Source: Piezodorus guildinii (Eukaryota > Arthropoda > Insecta > Hemiptera > Pentatomidae). From it: 64,000 nucleotides of DNA. Under the pieces are notes generated by a model that made no database searches, was not told the origin of the DNA, and saw nothing but the letters and a program-made list of their open reading frames with translations. This document shows, in pieces, positions 22,356 to 34,225 of this stretch (the first letter of the stretch is position 1; every line of letters starts with the position of its first letter). The stretch spans positions 50,977,313 through 51,041,312 of the forward strand of contig CM041298.1 of NCBI GenBank assembly GCA_023052935.1, written 5' to 3'. A program made the position numbers and the translations under genes.

Positions 22356-22455
22356 TAACTATATAGGAAGGAGAAAAATTGCGATCGTGGAAGTTTTCGA
22401 ATTCCAGCTTTCACATGAAATACACGTTTAAGGCTCCCTTGAGAGATGACCAAAT
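22356..22455 (-). repeat. Rep-A right-end fragment
   Basis: CTATATAGGAAGGAGAAAAATTGCGATCGTGG...TTCGAATTCCAG...AATACACGTTT (in parts) matches the Rep-A right terminus inverted. The Helitron lies directly against this terminus. Confidence 0.65.
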
Positions 22456-23303
22456 AATTATATTAAATGACAAAGTCTCGCATTTTTTTTTTTTTTTTTT
22501 TTTTTGTGTTAAATCAAGCTCAAGAACGATAAGTTGTATTCAACTCGAATTACATAATCCTGGAGCGAAAAAGCAATGTTGTGTGTCATTGGTTCGGATT
22601 CGATTTATCTGTGTAGGTGGAATCGGAATAGGATTTGGAATGGTCAACGAAGCCGGATAAACACAACTGCCTAATCAGCTACGATCTAAGTCTTCCTTAA
22701 TTTGAGCACTCAATTAAAACAGCTGCTTTTCTCAATTAATTTACTACCGCTTGACTATCAAATCACCAGTATTAATCATCAAATACTTCAAATTATGAAG
22801 TTAGGTATTAGGATTCCTGCAAAATTATACGATAGAAAGTAAAGTAAAGAGTCCTAATGACGGGAGTGAGATACCGAAACATTGATGTGATGAAAAATAA
22901 TAATAAAAGATTTTGGAAGAAATATACCAGCTCAAGTTTCGACTTCAAATTTTGTTTACATTTAATGTACGAGTCAGTAGTGTTCAGACTGAACAGCTCA
23001 GTTCTAAATCTTGAAGGAATTGAAAGGTGGTGACTTGGTGTCTCCACTGATTGGAAATCCCGGAGAAAGTTTTGCAACAACTTAAAGTTGCACGCTAACA
23101 AGTTATGGCTAAACGGTGAATAATCTAATCGACTTGTATCTTTTTATTAAAACAAAAAATATCATTTTAGAAGTTCATTAATAACAAAGTTAGACTTGTT
23201 TCTGAAGTAACTAGACCAAGTCCGAAAAGAATATACTGATAACAAAATGTTTACACTTTTTTGTAAGTGCCGTTTTTAAAATCAGCAATATAAAAAAAAA
23301 CAA
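22456..23303. other. No recognised gene; T-run 22481-22505
   Basis: The run of 25 T is a possible reversed retroposon tail without a recognisable body. The 97-codon minus frame at 22808-23101 has no recognisable domain. Confidence 0.3.
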
Positions 23304-23880
23304 AAAAAAATCTGGTGCGGGTAACACACGACATTCACTTATCTCCCTTGTTAAAATCAATTTAAATAGTTTTAAGAATTTTCAAATACCGTTAGAGATA
23401 AAAATACATGAAACTATTAAGGAATTAATTAAATTGAATTGATATAGAAACATGTGTTTTATTAAAAAATCTATTATATTCAATATTCAATCTATTAGTT
23501 TTATGTTCATTTCATTACTCTCTATTAACTTTTAAAAGCTTGTGTATGAGATAATATTTTTTCAAAAATCTTTAGCTTTCCAACGGTATATCATACATGT
23601 ATATTACTGCTCTTATGTTCAAAAACGAAAACTTGCATTAAAAAAATATTTTTTCTGTTTTCTCCTTTAGTTGGGTATCGAATTTATTCAATTTATATAT
23701 TTACTTGTTTTTCATCAGCGTTAACAAGATAATGTAGTTATTTTTATTGAATCTACAAAATTAAAGGTATTTTAGGAGAAGAAAATTTAAAATATCGGCA
23801 TTGAAGCCCTGTCAGACCAATTTAATCAGAATAAAACCTACATGATATTTAAGTCCATTAAATTTTACATCGAATTACTT
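23304..23880 (+). repeat. Rep-A copy 6, left part
   Basis: Starts AAAAAAATCTGGTGCGGGTAAC and stops abruptly at TTTTACATCGA near 23880, exactly where the copy at 24512 continues. See the mosaic finding. Confidence 0.85.
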
Positions 23881-24035
23881 TAACGTAAAAAATGTACTGT
23901 TTTGATTCCAGGTTTCCAGATTTTTTCTAAAACCCAAGATCATATATGCTAAAAACCTAAGGTCATTATTCCAAATATTTTTTGTAAGTAACTTAGATGT
24001 AACGAATTGGGCCTACAGTTTATTAAAAAATATAA
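23877..24035. repeat. 159-base segment duplicated at 29560-29714
   Basis: ATTACTTTAACGTAAAAAAT to TTATTAAAAAATATAATAAA is nearly identical at both places and precedes a Rep-A left end in both. It is therefore part of a larger duplicated block, not of Rep-A itself. Confidence 0.85.
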
Positions 24036-24932
24036 TAAAAAATCTGGTGCGGAGAACACACGACTGCCACTTACCTCCGTTTTTAAAATCGATTAAAGAA
24101 TTTTCAGATACAGTAAGAGATAAAAATGAGTGAAACCATTAAAGAATTAATTAAATTGAATTCCTATAGAAATAAGTGTTTTTATAAAAAAGTATATCAT
24201 ATTATTATCTGAAATAATCAGTTAGTTTTATCGGCTTTTCATCACTCTTTATCATCGTTTACAACTTTGTGTACAAGATATTTTTTCTAAAATCTTTCTA
24301 TTTACAACGGTATATTATTCGTCCATATTACAGTTCTTATAATTAAAAAAACCAAACATTACATAAAAAAATAGTTTTGCTCTTTTATCCTTTAGTTGGT
24401 TATCAAATTCGTCCAATTTGTATATTCAGCCGTCCATTAACAATGTCATTAAGATAATATGGTTAATCCTTTTTAATGTGCAAAATTAAAGGTACTTCAG
24501 AGGAAGAAAAATTAAAATATCGGCATTGAAGCCCTGTCAGACCAATTTAATCAGAATAAAACCTACATGATATTTAAGTCCATTAAATTTTACATCGATA
24601 TAGCGAGTTTAATCAAAATCGTCGGAACCGTTTTCGAAAAAATCGAAAAAAGGTGCAAAATGCATGGTATAAAGTGCCTCTTCTGGTGAGCTCATTTTGA
24701 TGAAAAAAGTTTTGTCACGTCTCGGGCGTATAGTTGTCTTAAATATGAAATTTCAGTTGTATAGGACTTACCGTTTCCGCCGGGAGTTACCACACACACA
24801 CCCAGACCTTTTTGCGGGACTTGGTTATTTGGACTCAGGGGACCCTAAAACGTGTATTTCCGTTGAAAACTGGAATTCGAAAATTTTCACGATCGCAATA
24901 CTTCCCCTTACTATATATAGTAAGTGAAAGTA
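24036..24932 (+). repeat. Rep-A copy 7, composite of two subfamilies
   Basis: The left half (24036-24500) is nearly identical to 29715-30180. The right half (from about 24511) matches copy 1 (1-751) better. Ends CTATATATAGTAAGTGAAAGTA at 24932 (in parts). Confidence 0.88.
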
Positions 24933-25757
24933 ATAAGTGAAACTATTAAAAAATAAATTAAATTGTATTTCTACAGAAACATGTGTTTTATTACAAAATC
25001 GATTATTTTATTATCTAAAATAATCAGTTAGTTTTATCGGTTTTTCATCATTCTTTATGAACTTTTACAAGCTTGTGTATAAGATAATATTTTTCTTGAA
25101 ATCTTTAGCTTTCCAACAGTATGTTACACATGTATATTACTGTTCTTATGTTTAAAATAAAAAAATTGCATTAAAAAAATATTTTTTTGGTTTTCTTCTT
25201 TAGTTGGATATCGTATTCGTTCAAATTGTATATTTATCCGGGGTTTTTTATCAGTACGTATAAGATGATATTTTTATTTTTATAGATTATACAAAATTAA
25301 TGGTACTTTAGAGGAAGGGAATTTAAAATAACAGCATTTAGGTCCTGTCAGGATATTTTAATCAAAATGAAACCTACACGATATTAAAACCCATTAAATT
25401 TTACATCGATATAGGGAGTTTAATCAAAATCGTTAGAGCCGTTTTTGTGAAAATCGTAAGAAGGTGCTTAATGCATTGTATAAAGTGGCTCTTCTGGTTA
25501 GCTGATTTTGATCAAAAGGTTGCTGTAATATCTCGGGAATACATCTATCTTAAATATGAAATTTCAGTATTGTATGACTTTTCGTTTTTGCGCTAGACTT
25601 ACAACACACACACACACAGACCTTTTAGCGGGACTTGGTCATTTGGGCTCAGACTACCCTAAAACGCGTATTTCCGTTGAAAACTATAATTCGAAAATTT
25701 TCACTATCACAATACTTTCCCTTACTATATATTTCATATATAGGTAAGTGAAAGTAA
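24933..25757 (+). repeat. Rep-A copy 8, tandem to copy 7 and lacking about 100 bases of its left end
   Basis: Joins the previous copy at a shared AGTGAAA, consistent with a microhomology junction. Right end CATATATAGGTAAGTGAAAGTA is intact at about 25757 (in parts). Internal CACACACACACACAGACC near 25604-25622. Confidence 0.85.
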
Positions 25758-26685
25758 TATTCTATAACTTATCAATAGCTTTCTGAATTTTTTTAAATAT
25801 CTTTTTTTTTTTTTTAACTTCATTTATTGATTTGCACCTGTCAGCAGTATTGTGACAACCAGCAAATGGGTTAGAAAAAAATGAACAGATTAATAACATG
25901 TGAGGCATGAGGAAGGACAGTACCCAGCAGCACGTCTTCTCGTCAGGTTTATTTTATGTATGGTGTCTAGCATTTTTGAATTGATAGGTCTTTATTTTAT
26001 GTCAGAGTGTTAATAAGGCTATTATTAAATTTAAATTTTTAATAAAATTGTATTAAATCTATTTTAAGTGGATACATGTTTTACTTTTTCTTCTCTTTTC
26101 CCAATCTTGCCATTTATGGCAAACGGGATTATGAAGCAGAGGTCTTAGGCATAGTGTGTGTGAGCTTCAGGTTTTTCTCATCTTCCTGATCGGAGTGCGT
26201 CCTACTTCTAAATAAACATGTATTTTACTTATAGGTTATTTTTAATATTCATTAATCTGATTTTTAAATATGATGTGGAGGTATGTAGAGAAATTTAGAT
26301 TAATCAATAAAATATGTAGGGTCACAAGCAAAAAAGAGTAAAAAAAAAAGAAAAAAATCTGCCTTTTGTAGTTTTCAGTTTTAAGCAAGTGATTGCACAA
26401 CCGTTTAAGTTAAACCAGCATATAAGGCTCTATCTATACTGGAAAAACCCACAATTCTGGAATCTTTCCAGGTAGAACAGCCCTAGAGTCTAACATAATC
26501 CGCTGTAGAGTTACGTGCAGTTATCTAGGTCCTCTAACAAAATATTATACTCGTAAGAATTAAATATTTAGTGGCCAGGATTATTTAAATTTTGGTCAAA
26601 TGAAGACAAATGAAAAATTACAAGGAGTGCCTTTGTTGCTCTCAGGTAGTCTTTGATGCGTCTTAAAGAAGTATTTTTAAGTTTC
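25758..26685. other. AT-rich spacer, no recognised feature
   Basis: T-run at 25803-25815. No coding evidence. Confidence 0.3.
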
Positions 26686-26687
26686 TT

Positions 26688-27440
26688 ATTATCAGTCATT
26701 GAAGAATGGTGTCAAAACTGGAGAATCAAAATAAATCCCACCAAATCACCTTCACTCTACGTCGTAAGCCTATGACTTCCTGCCCCACCGTGTCCTTTAA
26801 CAATATCCTACTTACTCCTGTTGAACAGATTCGGTACTTAGGACTCCACCTCGACAAACGCCTAACATGGAATCCTCATACTAGACTGAAACGACAGGAA
26901 ACTGCTCGTAGATACAGATTACTACAACACTTACTTGACAAACGCTCAAAACTTCCTACTTACTACAAAAAAACTCATTTATATCACAATTATCAGGCCT
27001 ATTTGGACCTATGGCATTGAGCTATGGGGGTCTACTAAACCATCGAATTCCTCTCGCATCCAAATTTCCTTGCAGTCCAAAATCCTTCGTAAAATCCTCA
27101 ATGCTCCTTACTTTGTTACTAATAAAATCATCCATAAAGACCTAAATATCCCATTAGTTGAAGACTTGGCCCGTTACGATATACCCTTTTCATTCCAAAC
27201 TCCCTGCCCACTCAAACCCGCTTATCCGTGACCTCTCCTCCATATCTATTCCCGACAACCCACCGAGGCGCCTTAAAAGAAGATGGCCAAGAGACCTTCT
27301 AACATAAGACATTGGAGTGCTACCAATGGGTAGTTTCTTCTCAGGACTACCATGTGTACTAATCATATATAAAGCCTATTTACTTGTTGTATTTATTTAA
27401 TACACTTGTAAATTTCTTTAAATAAATAAATAAAAAAAAA
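26688..27440 (+). pseudogene. Jockey-like LINE, 5'-truncated copy (RT C-terminus to tail)
   Basis: Reads EEWCQNWRIKINPTKS, then in a shifted frame QITFTLRRKP, then IRYLGLHLDKRLTWNPHTRL and LPTYYKK. A second shift gives IIRPIWTYGIELWGSTKPSN and ILRKILNAPYFVTNKIIHKD. This is the RT thumb and C-terminal region of Jockey-clade LINEs. The 3' end has TTGTAAATTTCTTTAAATAAATAAAT plus A-rich tail (in parts). At least three frameshifts. Nearly identical to the copy at 56930-57675, with the same starting point and the same first frameshift. Confidence 0.88.
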
Positions 27441-27527
27441 AAAAGTTTCTTATAAACTTTTCATTTTTTAGCTAGACCACACAAACAGTTAATATTTTCA
27501 GAATAAATGCATAAATGTTAGCTAGAC

Positions 27528-27745
27528 CAAAGTAGTAGATCTCTAAGTCGCCGGTTCGAAATCCGGGAGTGGTATGATAAGTATTTATTCCGTTATTTAA
27601 GCCATGTAGGGTTAGTGTGACCGCCCTGGAAGACACACAGCTTCTATAAAGAGGCAATATAAAACTTAGAGAAAAAACTTGGCGTATCTCTGATGAATCA
27701 CCCTCTAGCACGGCCATTAGCCAAGAAACAGTTCAAATATTTGAA
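27528..27745 (+). repeat. SINE-1 copy, box A eroded
   Basis: Box B-like CCGGTTCGAAATCCGG at 27551-27566, then TTTATTCCGTTATTTAAGCC and CACACAGCTTCTATAAAGA as in the copy at 10821. The 3' end is GCCATTAGCCAAGAAACAG near 27735. Confidence 0.7.
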
Positions 27746-27756
27746 TCTGTATAATG

Positions 27757-28289
27757 TCTCTATATATAAAATGATTTTGGTTTCCGCTAACTCCTTCTAA
27801 ACCACAAGAAGGATTTTGGTACGGGTTTCACCATCATTAAGGGCATTCTTTCCTGAAGGTTTATAAGTAAAATACATCGCAATTTAGCTTTTTCTTTAAA
27901 CGGGAAAAAGAAATTTTCTGTAACCAAGTCATTAAAACATTATTTCTGAAATATAAGTAGTGACATAGAAGTATAATATACCGTTGGAAAGCTCAAGATT
28001 TTAGAAAATTTAATATGCAATAAAATAAATAATACAAGTTAATATAAAGTTTTTGTAAGCCCATAAAATTATGAACATATGTTATTGGAAAAGCGGGAGG
28101 TTGTAATAGTTAAATGTACATCGAGCAAGATACATTCTTCCATTTAGAACGCAAGATTTTAGAAACGACATTACGTAACGAATCGTAACTAAGTTATTAA
28201 CATAAATCTTAAGTTGTTATACATCTTTAAACTAACATTTTTATTAATTATTTCAAACTTAATGCTATCTCATGAAAACAGATCACTGT
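27757..28289 (+). mobile_element. Possible Helitron 5' end
   Basis: TCTCTATATATAAAATGATTTTGG resembles animal Helitron 5' termini (in parts). It directly follows the SINE-1 end. No CTAG hairpin end follows before the LINE relic at 28290, so the element would be truncated. Confidence 0.35.
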
Positions 28290-28765
28290 AAACTGTGATC
28301 GCCGGAAGTATTTCCTTGCATCATTCCTATACCAAGTTATCCAATCCCGCCGTCCATCATACATTTTCAACCTTTTACAATTCAAATCCTCGGTCCATTC
28401 CCGCTGTACACGCTCTAGCCTTCAGATTTATACACAACGGCCCACCAATCTGCACATTTTGACAGATCGTTCCTTATCCGATCCTCAATCCTATGGAATT
28501 CTACCTTTACCGTCACTCCAACTCTCTTCCTGCGTTCAAATCCCGCTTATTCATTCATCTCATGACCATCCAGTCAGAACAAAACTGTAATTGACTCTAT
28601 TTTATTCTATTTTCAACATATTTGCGTATGTCTGTTTTCTGTTAGTTTTAGTTAAATTGTTTATTAATAATTAATTTCTCTAAGACTCTAAAGTCCAATT
28701 TACATGTTATGTAGATGTTATTCCAAAGGGACTTGTCCCAGAATAATAAAGAATTATTTATTTAT
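28290..28765 (+). pseudogene. CR1/L2-like LINE C-terminal relic with tail
   Basis: Shifted frames read RFIHNG, then SSILWNSTFTVTPTLF, the WNSLP region, and FKSRLFIHL near 28535-28560. It ends ACTTGTCCCAGAATAATAAA near 28750 plus ATTT units, the same 3' end as 19600-20275. Confidence 0.65.
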
Positions 28766-29502
28766 TTATTTAAACTAAATAGGATTCCTATGGAAAAAGT
28801 TTATTTGAAATATAAAATTTTAATAAACCGAATAAATATATTGTAGAAACCACTCTTATTTCTGTAGTTTTTGAAAACATAAATAGCTACCACGTTTTCA
28901 TTGTATAGAAAAATTAAGTTTTCAGTTATCTGTGCTTCACTTTAAAAAATAAAACAAATAAAGATAACTAATTTTGATTTATGCTTTTCCATTTCTGCCG
29001 ATAGTTAAATATGATAATGAATAGACGTTATAAAATAAACATATGTTCTTGCTAGGGCACTTATGTTGCGTAATAAACTTACTAAATCCGGTCAGACAGA
29101 GATTTTTTGAACATAAATGACTCATTCAAATTGCAACCGTGTAAGGCAGGGGCGAGACCCTATTGTACTAAATTATGTAATATTCAGATCACATCTTGTA
29201 ATTTATACATGAGAGTGCGCCAATTAGATTTGTTGCTTGCTTAGCCAAGAGTATAGCAGCGACTAAAGATCCCGTAGATACGAGAATGCGTGATGCATTT
29301 GAAATTATTTCTAGGAAGAGGAGGCTCAAGATGGGATATATTTCCTTAAGGAGTCACCTCCCATCCCTTACACCCTCCCACGATGACTAATTATGATGAG
29401 CCGGCGAAGCTATATTTAACTGATCCACGGATCCTGGCGCCAGCTTCAGCCATCAGGCTACAGGAACTATGATTCGGCAGTTCCGAAACAGATGTATACT
29501 TG

Positions 29503-29535
<33 letters not shown>

Positions 29536-29559
29536 TAACATCGTACTTATCGCTCAGGA
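28766..29559. other. No gene recognised; GC patch and poly-A
   Basis: Bases 29260-29500 are less AT-rich and seem single-copy, then run into 28 A (29503-29530). This could be an unrecognised retroposon with a poly-A tail. Confidence 0.3.
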
Positions 29560-29714
29560 ATTACTTTAACGTAAAAAATGTACTGTCTTGATTCCAGGTT
29601 TCCAGATTTTTTCTAAAACCCAAGATCATATATGCTAAAAACCTAAGGTCATTATTCCAAATATTTTTTGTAAGTAACTTAGATATAACGAACCTACAGT
29701 TTATTAAAAAATAT
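29560..29714. repeat. Second copy of the segment at 23877-24035
   Basis: Near-identical over its length apart from a few substitutions and a 6-8 base gap near the end (AACGAATTGGGCC against AACGAACC-like). Confidence 0.85.
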
Positions 29715-30588
29715 AATAAAAAATCTGGTGCGGGAACACGCGACTGCCACTTACCTCCGTTTTTAAAATCGATTAAAGAATTTTAAAGGATTTTCATAAA
29801 AATGAGTGAAACCATTAAAGAATTAATTAAATTGAATTTCTATAGAAACAAGTGTTTTTATAAAAAAAGTATATCATATTATTATCTGAAATAATCAGTT
29901 AGTTTTATCAGCTTTTCATCACTCGTTATCATCGTTTACAACTTTGTGTACAAGATATTTTTTCTAAAATCTTTCTATTTACAACGGTATATTATTCGTC
30001 CATATTACAGTTCTTATAATTAAAAAAACCAAACATTACATAAAAAAATAGTTTTGCTCTTTTATCCTTTAGTTGGTTATCAAATTCGTCCAACATGTAT
30101 ATTTAGCCGGCCTTCATCAATATAATTAAGATGATATGGTTGATCTTTTTTAATGTACAAAATTAAAGGTACTTCAGAGAAAGAAAATTTAAATATCGTA
30201 ATTTAAGCCTGTCAGATTATTCCAACCAGAATGAAACCTACTTGATGTTAAAGCCCATTAAATTTTACATCGATATAGCGAGTTTAATAGTCGTTTTTGA
30301 GAGAAAAAAGGTGCAAAATGTATAGTATAAAGTAGATCTTCTGGTCACCCATTTTTTATGAATACGTAACTGTAACATCTCGTGCGTACAGTTGTCTTAA
30401 ATAAGAAATTTCATTTTCGTACGACTTTTCGTTTTTGCGCTAGACTTACCACACACGGACACAGACCTTTTTGCGGCACTTGGTCGTTTGGACTCGTGTA
30501 TTTCCGTCGAAAACCGGAATTCGAAAATTTTCACGATCGCAATAATGTTCCTTACTATATATTTCATATATAGGTAAGTGAAAGTAAA
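29715..30588 (+). repeat. Rep-A copy 9, full length
   Basis: Left end TCTGGTGCGGGAACACGCGA, right end CATATATAGGTAAGTGAAAGTA (in parts). A clean 0.87-kb copy and a good reference for the family. Confidence 0.9.
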
Positions 30589-31354
30589 AATATAACGAAA
30601 AATTCTAAAATCAATCTTCATAAGAATATAAATACTGACATTACAATTTAATTATGAAAGCAGCCACACAACAACTGAGAATACAGGCGACTACAGCTTG
30701 AGATGGCGTAACTCGTTAAAGAGTAGGAAGTACAGTTACAGAACAGCAATATAATTTCAATATAGAACTTTATTATGTATATTTTATTTAATTACAAGTC
30801 TTAACGAGAATACGGAAAGGATGTGAGGAACTGAAATCGAACAATTGTTCCGCATATAATTAGTATTCAGTAAGTGTATTTATAAACTTTTACCAACGCT
30901 AAAAATTCACGTAATCTTTAACATTTTCATAATCGTCTAAGGCACTCACAGGAGTCGAAAGGACAATGTTCCTATTACCACCTTTAGCATCTATTCCGTT
31001 TTAGAAAATATAACAATTCGGTTTTTAAGATTATCGTAATCTGAATTATATAATATTTATGATCTTCCATGTCAGTAAGAAATTATAATTAGCTGTCTAC
31101 TAGATCCCGCACTCCCATCATATGCTCATAATATTGATCCCAGCTTTAACCACCTTAACTTCTGAAGCTTGTATCTATCCTACTTGTAAGCTTGTATGTG
31201 TCTGGCCATTGATTTATTAACTAAATAGCTATAAAAAGGTAAATTTAAATTGCAAATCAGACTTGAAACGATCATGGTGGGAGGAGTTTATTAATTTCTT
31301 CTTCAATAAAATTAGTTCACCGTTTAATAAATCACTATCCCGTAATGCAAAATG
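30589..31354. other. AT-rich spacer
   Basis: Nothing recognised. Confidence 0.3.
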
Positions 31355-31620
31355 AAAACATTACACCGGGATCATCTGTAGCATAATGTCAAAGGTCACG
31401 GGTTCAAACCCGCAGTTGGTCCTAGTAATAATGGGAGTAAACAAATATGCCGCCATTCGGAGGGGACGTAAAAAGGTGGTCCCGAGCCTGTGCAATGTCA
31501 GGTACTTGTTAAAGATCCCTATCCTAATTAAACCTGGATAGGAAAAATTTAGGACTCCCACTGTAGCATCGTCCGATTAGCCGTATTAGCATAAAGTGAC
31601 GTTCAATAAACAGACAAACA
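31355..31620 (+). repeat. SINE-3 copy with partly deleted tRNA-like head
   Basis: Box B CGGGTTCAAACCCG at about 31399, then GGTCCTAGTAATAATGGGAG, GGAGGGGACGTAAAAAGGTG, TGTCAGGTACTTGTTAAAGA and GCATCGTCCGATTAGCC. Ends in (CAAA)-like units. Same family as 48029-48313 and, inverted, 34975 and 38300. Confidence 0.8.
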
Positions 31621-32005
31621 ATAACATTACATCACAGTAGTCAAACCGGAAGCTTCATATGCACCAGAGAGTTTAATCATTAGAGGCAGATCATTAACTA
31701 AAGACATAGAAACAGAAGACAGGAAATATTTTGGTCGAGTTTGTGATAAGGACATTGGGATGAAATCTCTGACACTTTCATTAAAATAGTACTGAAATTT
31801 AATGGTCACAATCTCAGAATGGATGATAATAGACTGACAAAAATAAGTCTCTGCCTTGCTCTCTCAATGACAGTTAAAAATAATTGAACTTTTGAAATTT
31901 AAAATAAGGATTACAAATAAAATTCTACAAGACTGTACAATTATACAGCTGCATTTACAATATTAATTGACAAGTATCAGTTAAAAGGTTATTGTCCAAT
32001 CTACT
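31621..32005. other. No recognised feature
   Basis: A 60-codon minus frame (31627-31809) has no recognisable domain. Confidence 0.3.
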
Positions 32006-32009
32006 GTTA

Positions 32010-32510
32010 GTACATGGCTAGTGTCTTGGTGAATCTGACCAAAGTGTAGGGGTTGATCAGTTCACACAACTTGGGATCTATAATACGGTCAACGCCAAAA
32101 TGGTAAAACCGTATCCGGGCAATCTCTGGACAACTGCATATCACATGATATGCAGTTTCATCTTCGTTCTTGCAAAATCTGCAAGTGCCACTAACCCCTT
32201 ATTATGGAGATGCCTGTTAAGCTGACAGTGTCCTGTGTACAGTACTGTTACTCTCCTTAAAGTTGTCTTGTCCATTGGGAGTAGTGTATAACATTTCTCT
32301 TTGCAGGTCCTTCTAAGTACATCTTAGAGTGATGCTGCTTTCCATTATACCTCCAATATTTCCTAGATCTATTGGAAGCAGCCGCCTTGATCAAAGCTTT
32401 AGCATTGCTGAGGCTTATTCCAGGTGTACACGATAACTGAACAGAACCTCTCCTTGCGAGGCTGTCAGCTCTCTCATTTCCTAAGATGCCTGAGTGACCA
32501 GGCACCCTAT
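32010..32510 (-). pseudogene. RNase H-bearing LINE, C-terminal fragment
   Basis: The minus strand reads MPGHSGILGNERADSLARRG (32440-32505), the last RNase H motif (PGHxGIxGNExADxLA). It continues with YWRYNGKQHHSKMYLEGP. After a frameshift it reads TGHCQLNRHLHNKGL and ends in the decayed C-terminal tail near 32010. A dead relic of the I/Jockey/R1 type. Not the same family as the 13830 or 18061 relics, as far as residues can be compared. Confidence 0.8.
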
Positions 32511-32984
32511 AAACTCAGACCTTATTCAGCAGAGAAAGCTGAAAGAGATTTTATAATTTTATTTTATCATGACAAAAAAAAAAAAAAAAATTGTGCAACA
32601 GACAAGCCGTAAAAAAACAAAAACCAGTTAAAAGCTAGAGCAAGTTCTATTTTGCTTCATAGTTGGATATAACGATGTAAGAACCTTATAAATATATAAA
32701 TATTCAAACTTAATTATTTTGGGTAATAAATAACGAGTCTATTTCCAAATCTTAGCAAATCAATCGTATTAATAATAGTGCTTATAGTACTCTCTTTTCA
32801 CCGGAGAACATCCTGTTCCCTGATAACAAAAGAATGAATGAATGAAGCCTAGCTTCTAGTTTATTTCAATGTCAAACTATACGAGAGAGGTCTCTGTGTG
32901 ATTATATTGACTCAGTATGAGCCATCCACAGACACATCAATCTACTACGAGGGAGGAGGAGAAGGGGAATTATGAATGAACAGA
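32511..32984. other. AT-rich spacer with A-run 32574-32590
   Basis: No coding or repeat match. Confidence 0.3.
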
Positions 32985-33110
32985 GTGAGCTGTTTACCGG
33001 GAAACGCGCGCCACTCACCGGCGCCATCTAGCGGAGGTTCTGGGAAGCGCTGATTCAGTGCTGACCTCTAGCGGCAACATATGGCCCTGACCTAGTTCTT
33101 CAATCCCTTG
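32985..33110. other. GC-rich patch with repeated CTAGCGG
   Basis: Contains GGCGCCATCTAGCGGAGG and CCTCTAGCGGCAAC, two CTAGCGG boxes about 40 bases apart, with CpGs. No coding evidence. Possible regulatory sequence or a relic of an unknown repeat. Confidence 0.3.
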
Positions 33111-33484
33111 TTCATTGATCACTTGCTGGCCATTACGTCACACGTCTCGACCATTGTGAAATAATATTATTTGGATTTGATTTCATTAATAGACATTTTA
33201 CGTCTGCATCAAAGAGAAAAATAGATAATACTGGCTCGGCAGGTATAAGTATTATGAACAACATTAACTACCTCATATTACATCTGTTTGTAACGCCGAA
33301 TTGCATGCAATCTTACAAGCTCTTTAATTTATAAATAGTTAAAAAAAAAAAACATTTTTAATATTTGATTTGAGCTCATTATTATCAATTAAAAATAATA
33401 GTAATATATCTAAAAATAACATTTTAGCAATGTGCTAGAGGAGCACATCTTAGCAATAAGCGACAAAAAAACAAAACAAATAAT

Positions 33485-33905
33485 ATTTATTTGGATCAAG
33501 GCGCATGCAGGAATCCCCGAAAATGATGGGGTAGACCTCAAAAACCACCGACACCCTAGATCTTATTACAGAGATCCGACTGCCATACTCCTAATATTTC
33601 CATATAATTAAAAAACATTTATTAAAGAAGTGGTCAGAACATTATGGAGAGTCCGTCACAGGAAGATTTTATTAATGGAATGTACAATGTAACCTGGACA
33701 AGCCGTGGTTTCATGAGATGAACATATCAAAGGACATCGTCAAAACTTTCTCTAGACTCAGATCAAACCACGGTGTGTACCTGCACCGCATCGGGGTCCT
33801 TACCTCATGTAAGTGAGAAAAGAATGAGACTTGTGTGCTGGACATTCTGGAGTGCCCAGCTTATAAGAACAAGAGAAAGAAATTTTGGCTTTTTTAAATA
33901 ACTAC
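33485..33905 (+). pseudogene. RNase H-bearing LINE, C-terminal fragment
   Basis: The plus strand reads IWIKAHAGIPENDGVDL (33490-33540; RNase H HxGIxGNExxD motif). Later, in a shifted frame, it reads PWFHEMNISKDIVKTFSRLR, NHGVYLHRIG and ETCVLDILECPAYKNKRKKF. This is the PWF...iRsgH...C..C...HIl.eCp.y...R tail of a TRAS/R1/I-type ORF2. The first Cys pair is lost and stops are present. Confidence 0.75.
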
Positions 33906-34182
33906 AATAAATTAAATATGTATGAACTTTTATTGAGGTCAAGAAAATCTAATGAAATCGTAAGTATTACACAGTTCCTAAGCTCAATAAAGAAATATAT
34001 ATTTATATAGGTAAAAATTAATGTGCTGGTCCTGGCTGTATGGAGAGCTATAATGCCAAGAAGAAGAAGAAGAAAAAAAATGAGAAAAATAAACTCAAGT
34101 TAACATACTGTAAGAATCGTGATAAATAAACAATTCTATAAATTGAATATTATCTCTTAATAAATATTAATAATTAAAAATC

Positions 34183-34225
34183 TGGTGCGCTCAACACACA
34201 AATTGCACTTTCCGAAATCGTGAAT
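34183..34225 (+). repeat. Rep-A left-terminus fragment
   Basis: AATCTGGTGCGCTCAACACA and TTGCACTTTCC, then unrelated sequence. Only the first 40 or so bases are present. Confidence 0.6.

Noticed and set aside
30382..30621. Conserved small proteins in Rep-A copies (536-808, 5642-5896, 24697-24927, 25556-25747, 30382-30573)
   Set aside because: Similarity follows the DNA repeat; starts, stops and frames shift between copies, so there is no selection for protein.
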